Positions 18,908 through 25,377 of a stretch of DNA of 64,000 nt are shown here, piece after piece. The first letter of the stretch is position 1. Each line of letters opens with the position of its first letter. Both the position numbers and the translations under genes were made by a program. The stretch is from contig NZ_JASHIK010000006.1 in NCBI RefSeq assembly GCF_030733745.1, positions 124,001-188,000 of the forward strand. Reading direction: 5' to 3'. The DNA comes from Stappia sp. MMSF_3263 (GTDB lineage: Bacteria; Pseudomonadota; Alphaproteobacteria; Rhizobiales; Stappiaceae). The notes under the pieces are model-generated. The model ran no database searches. It saw only the letters and a list, made by a program, of their open reading frames with translations, and was not told the DNA's origin.

Positions 18908-19422
18908 CACTGTACCCGCCGCCGTTTGAGCCAGGCATGATGCTCGGGCCGCGTATAGGGATGGGCTTCTTCTCCGACGGTCAGGCGGTTGTGAAGGTGC
19001 CGCCAATAGTCCGGCGATGCATCCGCAGGATCGATGGCAAGCGCCTCGATCGCGTCGACCGCCTGCAGCACCCGTTCGACCTTTGGCCAGCCATGGATTT
19101 TCAGAAGCAACTCCCCGCCGGGCCGCACGAAGGGCAGTGTCTGGTAGGGTGCGCCGCGTCCGACCGCGCTCAAGATATCGATGCGCGAGATCACCGTGCC
19201 GTAACCGTTCGCAGCCCACCGGACAAAACAGAAGATTGAACCGGGCGAGAAACCGACGATGCGGTCGCTGCCATTGAGTATGTGCTCATAAGACTGGCGA
19301 CCGAAGCGGATCCAGTGTTCGATCTTGCCTTTTTCCCAGGTGAGTTCGACCAAGGTCATCTCCGAGGTGACATCGTCGGGCAAGGGATGGCCCATCCATC
19401 TGCGGCGCGGTTTCTCGCTCAT
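18907..19422 (-). CDS. DUF2840 protein
   Basis: A 171-aa protein of the DUF2840 family, which is almost always found upstream of traF in Tn4371-like and rhizobial elements. Visible features: TLVELTWEKGKIEHWIRFG near residue 25, FVRWAANGYGTVISRIDIL in the middle and a His/Arg-rich end. No catalytic motif and no membrane segment are seen. The start overlaps the preceding gene and the stop overlaps traF (ATGA at both ends), so it belongs to the same translational unit. Function unknown. Confidence 0.9.
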   Translation of the reverse strand: MSEKPRRRWMGHPLPDDVTSEMTLVELTWEKGKIEHWIRFGRQSYEHILNGSDRIVGFSPGSIFCFVRWAANGYGTVISRIDILSAVGRGAPYQTLPFVRPGGELLLKIHGWPKVERVLQAVDAIEALAIDPADASPDYWRHLHNRLTVGEEAHPYTRPEHHAWLKRRRVQ

Positions 19423-19670
19423 GGCTTTTCTCCGTCGGCGATTGGGAATTCGCGCGCGAAGAGATCGCGCAGCATGTCGGCAACGGTGACCCCTCGCTGA
19501 AAAGCCACGATCTTGATCCGGGCACGCTGATCGGGTGTCACATCGATGGTGAGGCGCGCGGTAAAACCGTTCGCGGCACCGGCGTCTGATTTGCGTTCAG
19601 CATCCTTGACCCATCGCTCCGGATCTGCCGGCCTCGATGTAAAACCCTGGCGGGTGGACTGATTGCTCAT
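19419..19670 (-). CDS. Small ribbon-helix-helix protein next to ParA
   Basis: An 83-aa protein with a disordered first half and a C-terminal ribbon-helix-helix (ARLTIDVTPDQRARIKIVAF, then VTVADMLRDLF). The location directly after parA with an ATGA overlap suggests a ParG/centromere-binding-type partner or an autorepressor of the operon. This role is inferred from context. Confidence 0.85.
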   Translation of the reverse strand: MSNQSTRQGFTSRPADPERWVKDAERKSDAGAANGFTARLTIDVTPDQRARIKIVAFQRGVTVADMLRDLFAREFPIADGEKP

Positions 19671-20320
19671 GACCCGGACCTCTCGATCCCGAGCCTGTCT
19701 ATCTCCGACACCAGGGCTGCGATTTCTCTGGCACCAGGCGTTTCCTTGTCCAATTCGCTTACAAGCCGGCCGGACTGCGCGGCGCTCGCAAAAGCGACAC
19801 GCTGACCGATGGTTCGGGTAAGCACCGGAGGGTCGTTGTCGGACAGGGCTTCAGCCGTATCGCGGGCGATCAGGGTACGGGTGCCGCAGCGATTGAGAAC
19901 GAAGCGCGCCGTCAGTTGTGGCCGGTAGATTCGAGCTTCATTGACGAGAGCGAGCATCTCCGCGGATGCCCAGCCGTCGAGCGGTGACGGCTGCACCGGG
20001 ATCAGCACCAGGTCGGCAGCGAGCAGCGCCGAGCGCATCAGGCCAGCGACACGGGGCGGTCCGTCGATGATGACATGATCAGCGCTCTGGGCGAGCTCCG
20101 GAGCTTCCCGGTGAAGCGTGTCGCGGGCAAGGCCGACGACTCCGAACAGCCTCGGCAGGCCTTCCCGGCTGCGGGCTTCCGACCAGTCCAAAGCCGAGCC
20201 TTGCGGGTCCGCATCGATGAGCGTGACGCGCTTGCCGCGTCTTGCCCATTCTCCTGCCAGATTAAGCGCCAGCGTCGTCTTGCCGACACCGCCCTTCTGG
20301 TTGAGCAGAGCGACGATCAT
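19667..20320 (-). CDS. parA: ParA-type partition ATPase
   Basis: Deviant Walker ATPase for active segregation of the excised circle. The protein is 217 aa with MIVALLNQKGGVGKTTLALN at the very start, ADPQGSALDW (switch I), HVIIDGPPRVAGLMRSALLA and PVQPSPLDGWASAEM. The small size matches the short ParA/Soj class of Tn4371. The ATG at 20320 with GGAG 7 bases upstream is preferred to a GTG at 20338. Three iterons lie just upstream, so parA may have a separate promoter there or read through from repA. Confidence 0.92.
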   Translation of the reverse strand: MIVALLNQKGGVGKTTLALNLAGEWARRGKRVTLIDADPQGSALDWSEARSREGLPRLFGVVGLARDTLHREAPELAQSADHVIIDGPPRVAGLMRSALLAADLVLIPVQPSPLDGWASAEMLALVNEARIYRPQLTARFVLNRCGTRTLIARDTAEALSDNDPPVLTRTIGQRVAFASAAQSGRLVSELDKETPGAREIAALVSEIDRLGIERSGS

Positions 20321-20457
20321 GTCGCTGCTCCACGACACTTCGGGGACTTATCCGCAGGGGCTGAAAACCGCGCCGGCGTTAGAAGAATTCCGAAGGAATT
20401 CTGGTTAGGTAAGTTACGGGGCACATAACCTATTGCTTCTACTGCCGGATTTGCCGG

Positions 20458-20525
20458 TTTCGGTCCCCGATAGCACGAGGTTCGGGTCCCCGATGGCACG
20501 ATAGTTTCGGTCCCTGATAGCACGA
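20458..20525. repeat. Three RepA iterons, candidate oriV
   Basis: Three 21-base direct repeats at 20458-20478, 20481-20501 and 20505-20525, each close to TTTCGGTCCCCGATAGCACGA, spaced 23-24 bases apart, in the gap between repA and parA. The period of about two helical turns fits binding by a RepA-type initiator. They could also serve as a partition or autoregulation site. Confidence 0.8.
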
Positions 20526-20531
20526 GTGAAT

Positions 20532-21428
20532 TCACAGCTTTCCCCCAGAGCGAATGTTGGTGCGGCGTTGACGAGATGTGCGGGAGACCACCGCCTCAGC
20601 AGTTGGTGCGAATGACAGGCGCGGAGGCTCATCGCACGCCCGCGCCAGTTCCAGGCGATAACCAGGCAGGGGCTGCCGGCGGACAATATCGCGCAGGTCG
20701 TAGGTGAAATGCTTGAGCGGCGAGAGACTGCCGGACTTGGCGTGGAGGTGCTTGAGCGAGAAGCTCCAGCCATATTCCTGGCGGCCGCCATGTTTGCGGA
20801 CAAGCCGGTAAAGCCAGCGCTCAAGCCCCCCTGTCAGGCCGAAATAGGCCCGGTCGATGGTCAACACGAGGGCATCTTCGAGAACCGTGGCGTAGAACCA
20901 GTCTGGCAGGATCAGTTCAAGGCCGAGGGGGCGACCGCGTTGGTCGGCCCTCTCCTTCCACTCATTGATCCAGGAGAAGCGATGCATGCGCCGTTCGGTC
21001 GGCTGACGGATCGAGGTCGCAACTGTCGTAGACTGCAGCCGGTCGAGAGCGGACTTGAGCCGGTCGTAATCTCTCCGGCTGACACCCCGGCCGATGAATG
21101 TCAGGATCTCATAGGGTGTCGCGGACATCAGGCGCGACGTCCGAAGTCCGGCATCACGTGCCTCCACGATCTGCGAAGCGGCCCAGATCAGGATGTCGGC
21201 GTCCCAGATGGTTGCCATGCCATGCTCGGCCACGGCTTCGACGCGAATGACGATCGGCCCCGCCTTGAAATCTATCGGCTTCAACCGCCTCGATTTGGCA
21301 AGCGAGAAGAACGGATAGGCCATCAGATCCTGTGCATCGCGCGGGGCAAGGTCTCCGGGCAGGGCCCGGAAGAGATCGAGCTGATCATGAAGTGTAGGGG
21401 ACTCGCGGTCCGTCACGGCGCGCGTCAC
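20532..21428 (-). CDS. repA: RepA-type replication initiator (RPA family)
   Basis: Initiator of plasmid-like replication for the excised element. The 298-aa protein begins after a short leader with DQLDLFRALPGDLAPRDAQD, the usual RPA start, and continues with MAYPFFSLAKSRR, a winged-helix region (TPYEILTFIGRGVSRRDYDR) and RFSWINEWKE, then the second wing LILPDWFY and LHAKSGSLSPLKHFTYDLR. The start is a GTG overlapping the upstream stop (GTGA). Iterons follow the gene. The presence of RepA plus ParA indicates that the ICE is replicated and maintained while excised. Confidence 0.93.
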   Translation of the reverse strand: MTRAVTDRESPTLHDQLDLFRALPGDLAPRDAQDLMAYPFFSLAKSRRLKPIDFKAGPIVIRVEAVAEHGMATIWDADILIWAASQIVEARDAGLRTSRLMSATPYEILTFIGRGVSRRDYDRLKSALDRLQSTTVATSIRQPTERRMHRFSWINEWKERADQRGRPLGLELILPDWFYATVLEDALVLTIDRAYFGLTGGLERWLYRLVRKHGGRQEYGWSFSLKHLHAKSGSLSPLKHFTYDLRDIVRRQPLPGYRLELARACDEPPRLSFAPTAEAVVSRTSRQRRTNIRSGGKL

Positions 21429-21706
21429 CGCACGGCGCGGCCGGAACCGCCTGCCTGCTGCGCATTATGGCGCTTTGCTGGAAGCACCCGCCCGCTCGGG
21501 TCGGATGTCGAGGTGACAGCGCCCCGATTGGCCCAGTCCTGCAGGTCCTCGAGCGAATAGACCACGCGGCCACCAAGCTTGCGGTATGCAGGCCCAGTTC
21601 CATAAGTGCGATGCTTTTCGAGCGTGCGGCCGGAGAGGCCGAGAAAACGCGCAGCTTCGGGAGTGCGCAGATAGCGCGGCGGCAAACCGGCGAGCGGATC
21701 AGGCAT
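21425..21706 (-). CDS. Excisionase-like winged-helix protein (AlpA/RdfS type)
   Basis: A 93-aa DNA-binding protein: YLRTPEAARFLGLSGRTLEKHR (helix-turn-helix) and YRKLGGRVVYSLEDLQDWAN (wing), the standard MerR-like excisionase pattern. A GGAGG site lies 7 bases before the ATG. It is the first gene of the repA-parA-DUF2840-traF operon, the same position as the recombination directionality factor RdfS of ICEMlSymR7A, upstream of traF. I infer that it promotes excision with the integrase at 62-63 kb. Confidence 0.87.
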   Translation of the reverse strand: MPDPLAGLPPRYLRTPEAARFLGLSGRTLEKHRTYGTGPAYRKLGGRVVYSLEDLQDWANRGAVTSTSDPSGRVLPAKRHNAQQAGGSGRAVR

Positions 21707-21733
21707 GGTCGAACCTCCAGGAAGTGGTGAGCA

Positions 21734-21750
21734 CCGCTGGTCAACAGCGG
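21734..21750. promoter_or_regulatory. Inverted repeat upstream of the excisionase-like gene
   Basis: CCGCTG-GTCAA-CAGCGG, a perfect 6-bp repeat with a 5-base spacer, centred 36 bases before the ATG at 21706. The distance suits an activator or repressor site in the promoter of the excision/replication operon. Candidate ligands are the FseA-like product or the XRE protein. Confidence 0.45.
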
Positions 21751-21842
21751 CCGATGGAGGTCACGATGGCGGAGTGGCAAAGCGGAGGGGGAGTGCGAAG
21801 ATGAGGATACGAAAATCGCACCCCTTCGAACTTTCGGGTTTT

Positions 21843-22244
21843 CTAGCGGCGGAGCAGATCCAGATAACCGCCGGCAACCATGGCGAGGCCGTCCCGCAGA
21901 AGCCGTATGGTCGTGTCGCGAAGGGGAGAGGTTTTCCAGGGCTCCGAGGCCACCCGCCTGGCCCCGAAGAGGTTTTTTGCGATTTCCCGATAAGTCGCTC
22001 CATTTGAGCGGCCATCGACCGCTCGCAACATGGATTTGAACCGAAGGCGTTTCTGCGGGGTGAGACGGCTGTCCGCGCCGATCTCTCTGCCTTCGAGGAA
22101 ATCAAGCAACCGCCCCATTGCCCTGTGCCGGGCGCGAGCACCATCGTCCAATGGAGAAAAGACAGAGAGCGGATATTCGGTGAAGCGAGAGGCCTGAAGC
22201 AGGAGATGGACAGTTCTCAGCCCTTTTCCGAGGATGACATGCAT
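21843..22244 (-). CDS. DUF2285 domain, C-terminal part of an FseA-like activator
   Basis: A 133-aa frame from an ATG (MHVILGKGLRTVHLLLQ) to 21843 with a DUF2285 domain (LTPQKRLRFKSMLRAVDG, then ATYREIAKNLFG). The same frame stays open upstream past this ATG and encodes ALDEPVHWDPAADKSKLIL and GFRPDKPSLLTIQT, the middle of the usual one-piece DUF6499-DUF2285 protein. It therefore lies in the +1 frame relative to the 22384-22611 ORF. Either +1 ribosomal frameshifting makes a 255-aa fusion, as for FseA of ICEMlSymR7A, or the gene is broken. Its own start has no clear ribosome site. Confidence 0.85.
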   Translation of the reverse strand: MHVILGKGLRTVHLLLQASRFTEYPLSVFSPLDDGARARHRAMGRLLDFLEGREIGADSRLTPQKRLRFKSMLRAVDGRSNGATYREIAKNLFGARRVASEPWKTSPLRDTTIRLLRDGLAMVAGGYLDLLRR

Positions 22245-22383
22245 CCCATCAGGGCCCTGGCGAGTTATCCCGCTGTGGAGGGTTTGAATAGTGAGAAGGC
22301 TGGGTTTGTCCGGTCTAAAGCCGGTTTCCGCTGATTTCAGGATGAGCTTCGACTTATCGGCAGCCGGATCCCAGTGAACGGGT

Positions 22384-22611
22384 TCATCGAGAGCCGTCAG
22401 ATCCGGACTTGTCGCGAAACGAGATCCCCCAGCGAGCGCGGAGCAATGTGTCCATCTCGTCAGGAGACCTCCCTTCGGCTTTCAGGTCTGCAAACTCTCG
22501 CTGATAGTTAGTGTTTCGTCTGAGGCCTTCCCAGCAAAGATCGGGGACACTCGAATCGTCAAAGTAATCGTACGCAGCGTCTGATCGCCACTGCGAAACA
22601 TCCGGCACCAT
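22384..22611 (-). CDS. DUF6499 domain, N-terminal part of an FseA-like activator
   Basis: A 75-aa ORF with the 'transcriptional regulator-like' DUF6499 signature: QWRSDAAYDYFDD, DLCWEGLRRNTNYQREFADL and RWGISFRD. An AGGAGG site lies 6 bases before the ATG at 22611. The frame ends at a TGA at 22384-22386, while the +1 frame continues into the DUF2285 half. A split at exactly this place, joined by +1 frameshifting, is known for msi172-msi171 (FseA), an excision activator. The fusion would span 22611 to 21843. Confidence 0.87.
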   Translation of the reverse strand: MVPDVSQWRSDAAYDYFDDSSVPDLCWEGLRRNTNYQREFADLKAEGRSPDEMDTLLRARWGISFRDKSGSDGSR

Positions 22612-22733
22612 CGGCAACCTCCTGAAATGCAGGAACAATGCAATTGGAGGCCGGAACCATCATAAGTTGTAGCAGGAATGGGAACCCCTTGGGTTGGGAG
22701 AACATGATGCGCGGAACGCATCGCCAAATGAGG

Positions 22734-23000
22734 TCAATTCCCCTCGCCTTCCGCCAGGAGCAGCCGGTAGCCGTGTTCCGTCATCCACTGCGCACGTGCC
22801 AAATGGCTGTCGTGAACTCGCCGTGCCCGATCGGGTTCCCGGTCCGGGTCGAGGCCAAAGAGGACTTGCACGGCTTCTGTCCAGTCCGCCCCGTCTGCCT
22901 TGGCGTCGAGGAGACGCATATAAAGCTTGAAGTACTTTCGGTCGTAGTCGGTGAGTTTATCTGTATCCGGTGCCCGGTCGAGAAATCCCGGCTCAGTCAT
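22734..23000 (-). CDS. Small DUF2285 protein, QseM-like antiactivator candidate
   Basis: An 88-aa protein: YFKLYMRLLDAKADGADW, then VQVLFGLDPDREP and LARAQWMTEHGYRLLL. This matches the single-domain DUF2285 shape and parallels the C-terminal half of the FseA-like product. In ICEMlSymR7A the single-domain QseM binds TraR and FseA and blocks excision, and it is transcribed divergently from a small XRE regulator, QseC. The same divergent arrangement is seen here. The ATG at 23000 has GAGGGG upstream; the longer frame upstream is ignored. Confidence 0.8.
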   Translation of the reverse strand: MTEPGFLDRAPDTDKLTDYDRKYFKLYMRLLDAKADGADWTEAVQVLFGLDPDREPDRARRVHDSHLARAQWMTEHGYRLLLAEGEGN

Positions 23001-23281
23001 CGCGCGTCCCCTCTTAATTTCCTGCCGCCGTGAAAGCGGTGGTGCCCATGTCTTTGTAACAATAATTGAGAATGGTTGTAAGGTTCGCCGGATGCATCGC
23101 GTGATGCACACGGCGCATCGAAACACGCAAAAAAACGCCGAATTTGACCCGCTACAACCGGTGGTTACGCAGAGATTTTTCTCAGGACGCAAAAAGCCAG
23201 CCTCGTAATCAAATTCTTCGAGGTTCTTTTGTAGAGAATACTCCGTGGTAAAATACTCTTCAAGGCGTTGCTCTCCGATTT
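23001..23281. promoter_or_regulatory. Divergent promoter region of the DUF2285 gene and the XRE gene
   Basis: 281 bases without an ORF between two divergent regulators. Visible elements: a palindrome TGCATC-GCGT-GATGCA (23093-23108), two TTGTAA copies around 23053-23080, and a direct repeat AATACTC (23237-23243 and 23252-23258) overlapping a TAAAAT -10-like box (23249-23254) just upstream of the XRE start. The last is a likely operator pair for autoregulation by the XRE protein. Confidence 0.5.
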
Positions 23282-23530
23282 ATGGAAATCCGAGAGGTTT
23301 TTGCAAAAAATCTGAGAGCTTTGCGGCAGGCTAAAGGCCTGTCACAGGAGGAACTTGCCCATCAAGCAGGGATTGATCGGACCTACATCAGTGCCCTAGA
23401 GCGCAACGTGTATAATGCCAGCATTGATGTTGTTGATAGATTGGCACAAGTGCTGGGGGTGGAAGCCGCACAGTTGCTTAAACCAACGACCACAGACCAT
23501 GAAGAATTGAAGCTTGAGGCCGATACTTAA
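23282..23530 (+). CDS. XRE-family helix-turn-helix regulator (QseC-like)
   Basis: An 82-aa lone DNA-binding domain: NLRALRQAKGLSQEELAHQA, DRTYISALERNVYNAS, VDRLAQVLGVEAAQLL, a classic Cro/C1-type fold like restriction-modification controller proteins. Divergent from the small DUF2285 gene with shared operators, as for QseC/QseM. Expected to be an autoregulated switch that keeps the antiactivator on in most cells. No ideal ribosome site is seen upstream of the ATG. Confidence 0.9.
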   Translation: MEIREVFAKNLRALRQAKGLSQEELAHQAGIDRTYISALERNVYNASIDVVDRLAQVLGVEAAQLLKPTTTDHEELKLEADT

Positions 23531-23536
23531 AAAAAT

Positions 23537-23791
23537 ATGTACTCAGCGATTCTTCAATGGATGATTGTATTAAAGTTCCTCGACGGAGATCTTTTCCTCT
23601 TGCGTCAGAAATCGGCTTCGCGGAAGGCCAAATGGCAGTTCGCGCACGAATCTGATGGCGCCATCTCGCACTTTCGATGGAAGCGCTTCCCACCAGAACG
23701 GGTGCGTATCCTGAGCGAATATGAACCGCAGACTGGTAAGGTTCACTTGCTGGAACTCAGCTCGAAGCGGCTCCTCAACGAGGGCAAATAG
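23537..23791 (+). CDS. Small hypothetical protein downstream of the XRE gene
   Basis: An 84-aa frame that starts 6 bases after the XRE stop on the same strand, with third-position GC consistent with coding. It contains LFLLRQKSASRKAKWQF and HFRWKRFPPERVRIL. I do not recognise a family. A shadow frame on the other strand (23570-23896) is less likely. If real, it is co-transcribed with the regulator. Confidence 0.4.
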   Translation: MYSAILQWMIVLKFLDGDLFLLRQKSASRKAKWQFAHESDGAISHFRWKRFPPERVRILSEYEPQTGKVHLLELSSKRLLNEGK

Positions 23792-24301
23792 AACCCACCA
23801 GCAAATAAAATTGTATTCGCGACCTCGTTTTGTATTTCCAGATGCGAATATACGGTCAGAACATCTCCGTTGGTCGCTTGAATTCGGCCGTGGCAAAAGC
23901 TATCCGGCTAAGTCGGAACATCATGCTGCAGTACCACGTGGCTGAGCAAGTCACCAGTCAGACTGCCGCTCGGACACTCCGTCTGGCTGCAGCACATTTT
24001 TACGGCATCAACCGTGCACTCGTTTTCCGCATCGATATTCGCCAGATCCATCAGCCCCGAGACAAGGACACGACAACTCTCGCTCTTGCCAAAGAGTGGC
24101 GCTTAATCTGAACCGTAAACTTTTACTGCCAGATGGACCGATTTGCCCCAACCGAAATTTTCGACAGCTAAGTCGAAAGTATGGAAAATATCATACAACT
24201 ATACGCTATGACCTCCTGTTTACTTGGCACAAAGGGCGACATCACGCGTGCTTATTACAGAATTTTCAAATCGATCTGTGCCCGATGGAAAGTAATGGAC
24301 T
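23792..24301. other. Stretch without a supportable gene
   Basis: About 510 bases. A plus-strand frame (ATG at 23842 to 24111, about 89 aa) has some coding character but no recognisable family or ribosome site. The remainder is AT-rich. This is probably the junction between the ICE backbone and the cargo island to the right. Confidence 0.4.
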
Positions 24302-25249
24302 TCAGAACAGCTTGGTGACCAGTGACCTGTAGAACTTCTGCTCCTCGCCTTCGGACTTGTCGATGCGGTCGAGCAAGTCCTTCAAGGTGACGTCTACCCT
24401 GGTCGTCTTGCGCGTATTCGGCCGATCAGTCCGGCTGATGCCAGTCACGCCCACATGCGGAAGAATTGCGGCAATCACGCGCTCAACGGTGTTGAACAGG
24501 AAGTCGGTGCTGTAACCGGCAAGGAAACCGAGCGCGGCGGTGCTGAGATGGATGACCCCACTCTCCTCGGTCGTTATGGTTTCGGCAAAAAGGACAATGG
24601 CACCGCCCGAAATCGTCCCTAAGAGAATGCGATTGAAATACTCGGGTTGCCGGCGCATGTCGAAGCTGCGCTCGTAGAGATAAACATGCGCTGAACGCAA
24701 GAGGTAGACTGAAGCGCCGATCCCCCCGTAGAGATAAGGTGTGATGATGCTCGCAAATGCCGTCAACCCGGCCTTCCAGCCCGAGGCGTTCTCACTCTCG
24801 AAAGGAAGATGCGCACCGCCCCAATCGAATGCCACGATCAACACGGCAAACACGATCGCCATGATCCAGATCTGGCGCGTGAATTTCTGCGCAAGTGATG
24901 CTTTTGGAGCATTGGTGTCGCCAGTTTCGGTGTTGCGCAGCGTCTCGGCGGTTACTGGTGCGGTGAACTGTGCCAGCGCCATGTATTGCATCTGGAAGTC
25001 GACAAGGTCCGCAACGGCGACGGTTACCGGCAACTCGTTTTCTCGCGGCTTCGATGAGCCTTCAGTTAGCGCGGCGAACCCCTGAAGGGCCGCGACCAAC
25101 TCCTGCGGCACCGTCTGACCCTCCGGATTCGCGTAGCCGGTCTGAACGACGAATTCCAGAAGCTCCAAAGCATCTCGAACCTCGCGCAGATTGTCGTCAT
25201 CCAGCGGAACTAGGCCGGTATCCGGGTCGGCGGGTGGTATTGTGGTCAT
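24302..25249 (-). CDS. Multi-pass membrane protein of unknown function
   Basis: A 315-aa protein. Residues 1-~120 are soluble and acidic. Then come about four hydrophobic helices: WIMAIVFAVLIVAF, LTAFASIITPYLYGGIGASV, ILLGTISGGAIVLFA and STAALGFLAGYSTDFLF. A basic, cytoplasmic-looking tail ends it. A GGAGG site lies 6 bases before the ATG at 25249; a longer frame starting at 25378 is rejected for that reason. It is the last gene of the leftward haloperoxidase/ferritin cluster, 128 bases after the ferritin-like gene. It might anchor or sense the cluster's products; no family is recognised. Confidence 0.8.
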   Translation of the reverse strand: MTTIPPADPDTGLVPLDDDNLREVRDALELLEFVVQTGYANPEGQTVPQELVAALQGFAALTEGSSKPRENELPVTVAVADLVDFQMQYMALAQFTAPVTAETLRNTETGDTNAPKASLAQKFTRQIWIMAIVFAVLIVAFDWGGAHLPFESENASGWKAGLTAFASIITPYLYGGIGASVYLLRSAHVYLYERSFDMRRQPEYFNRILLGTISGGAIVLFAETITTEESGVIHLSTAALGFLAGYSTDFLFNTVERVIAAILPHVGVTGISRTDRPNTRKTTRVDVTLKDLLDRIDKSEGEEQKFYRSLVTKLF

Positions 25250-25377
25250 CTCGGTCCTCCGTTTCAGAAAAAGGGGATCATTCATGCAATTCGGAGCGAC
25301 TCCCTGATCATGAGGCCGGCCCCGACGTTGGGAATTCCAGCTATTGGGCAGAAGCCGCCGGTTTCTGCCGTGCCGCA

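Noticed and set aside
18338-19219. 293-aa version of TraF
   Set aside because: The extra N-terminus is a shadow of the DUF2840 gene; the ATG at 18907 is coupled to it.
20339-20457. Small gene between iterons and parA
   Set aside because: No frame with a start and ribosome site; the stretch is leader and oriV-type DNA.
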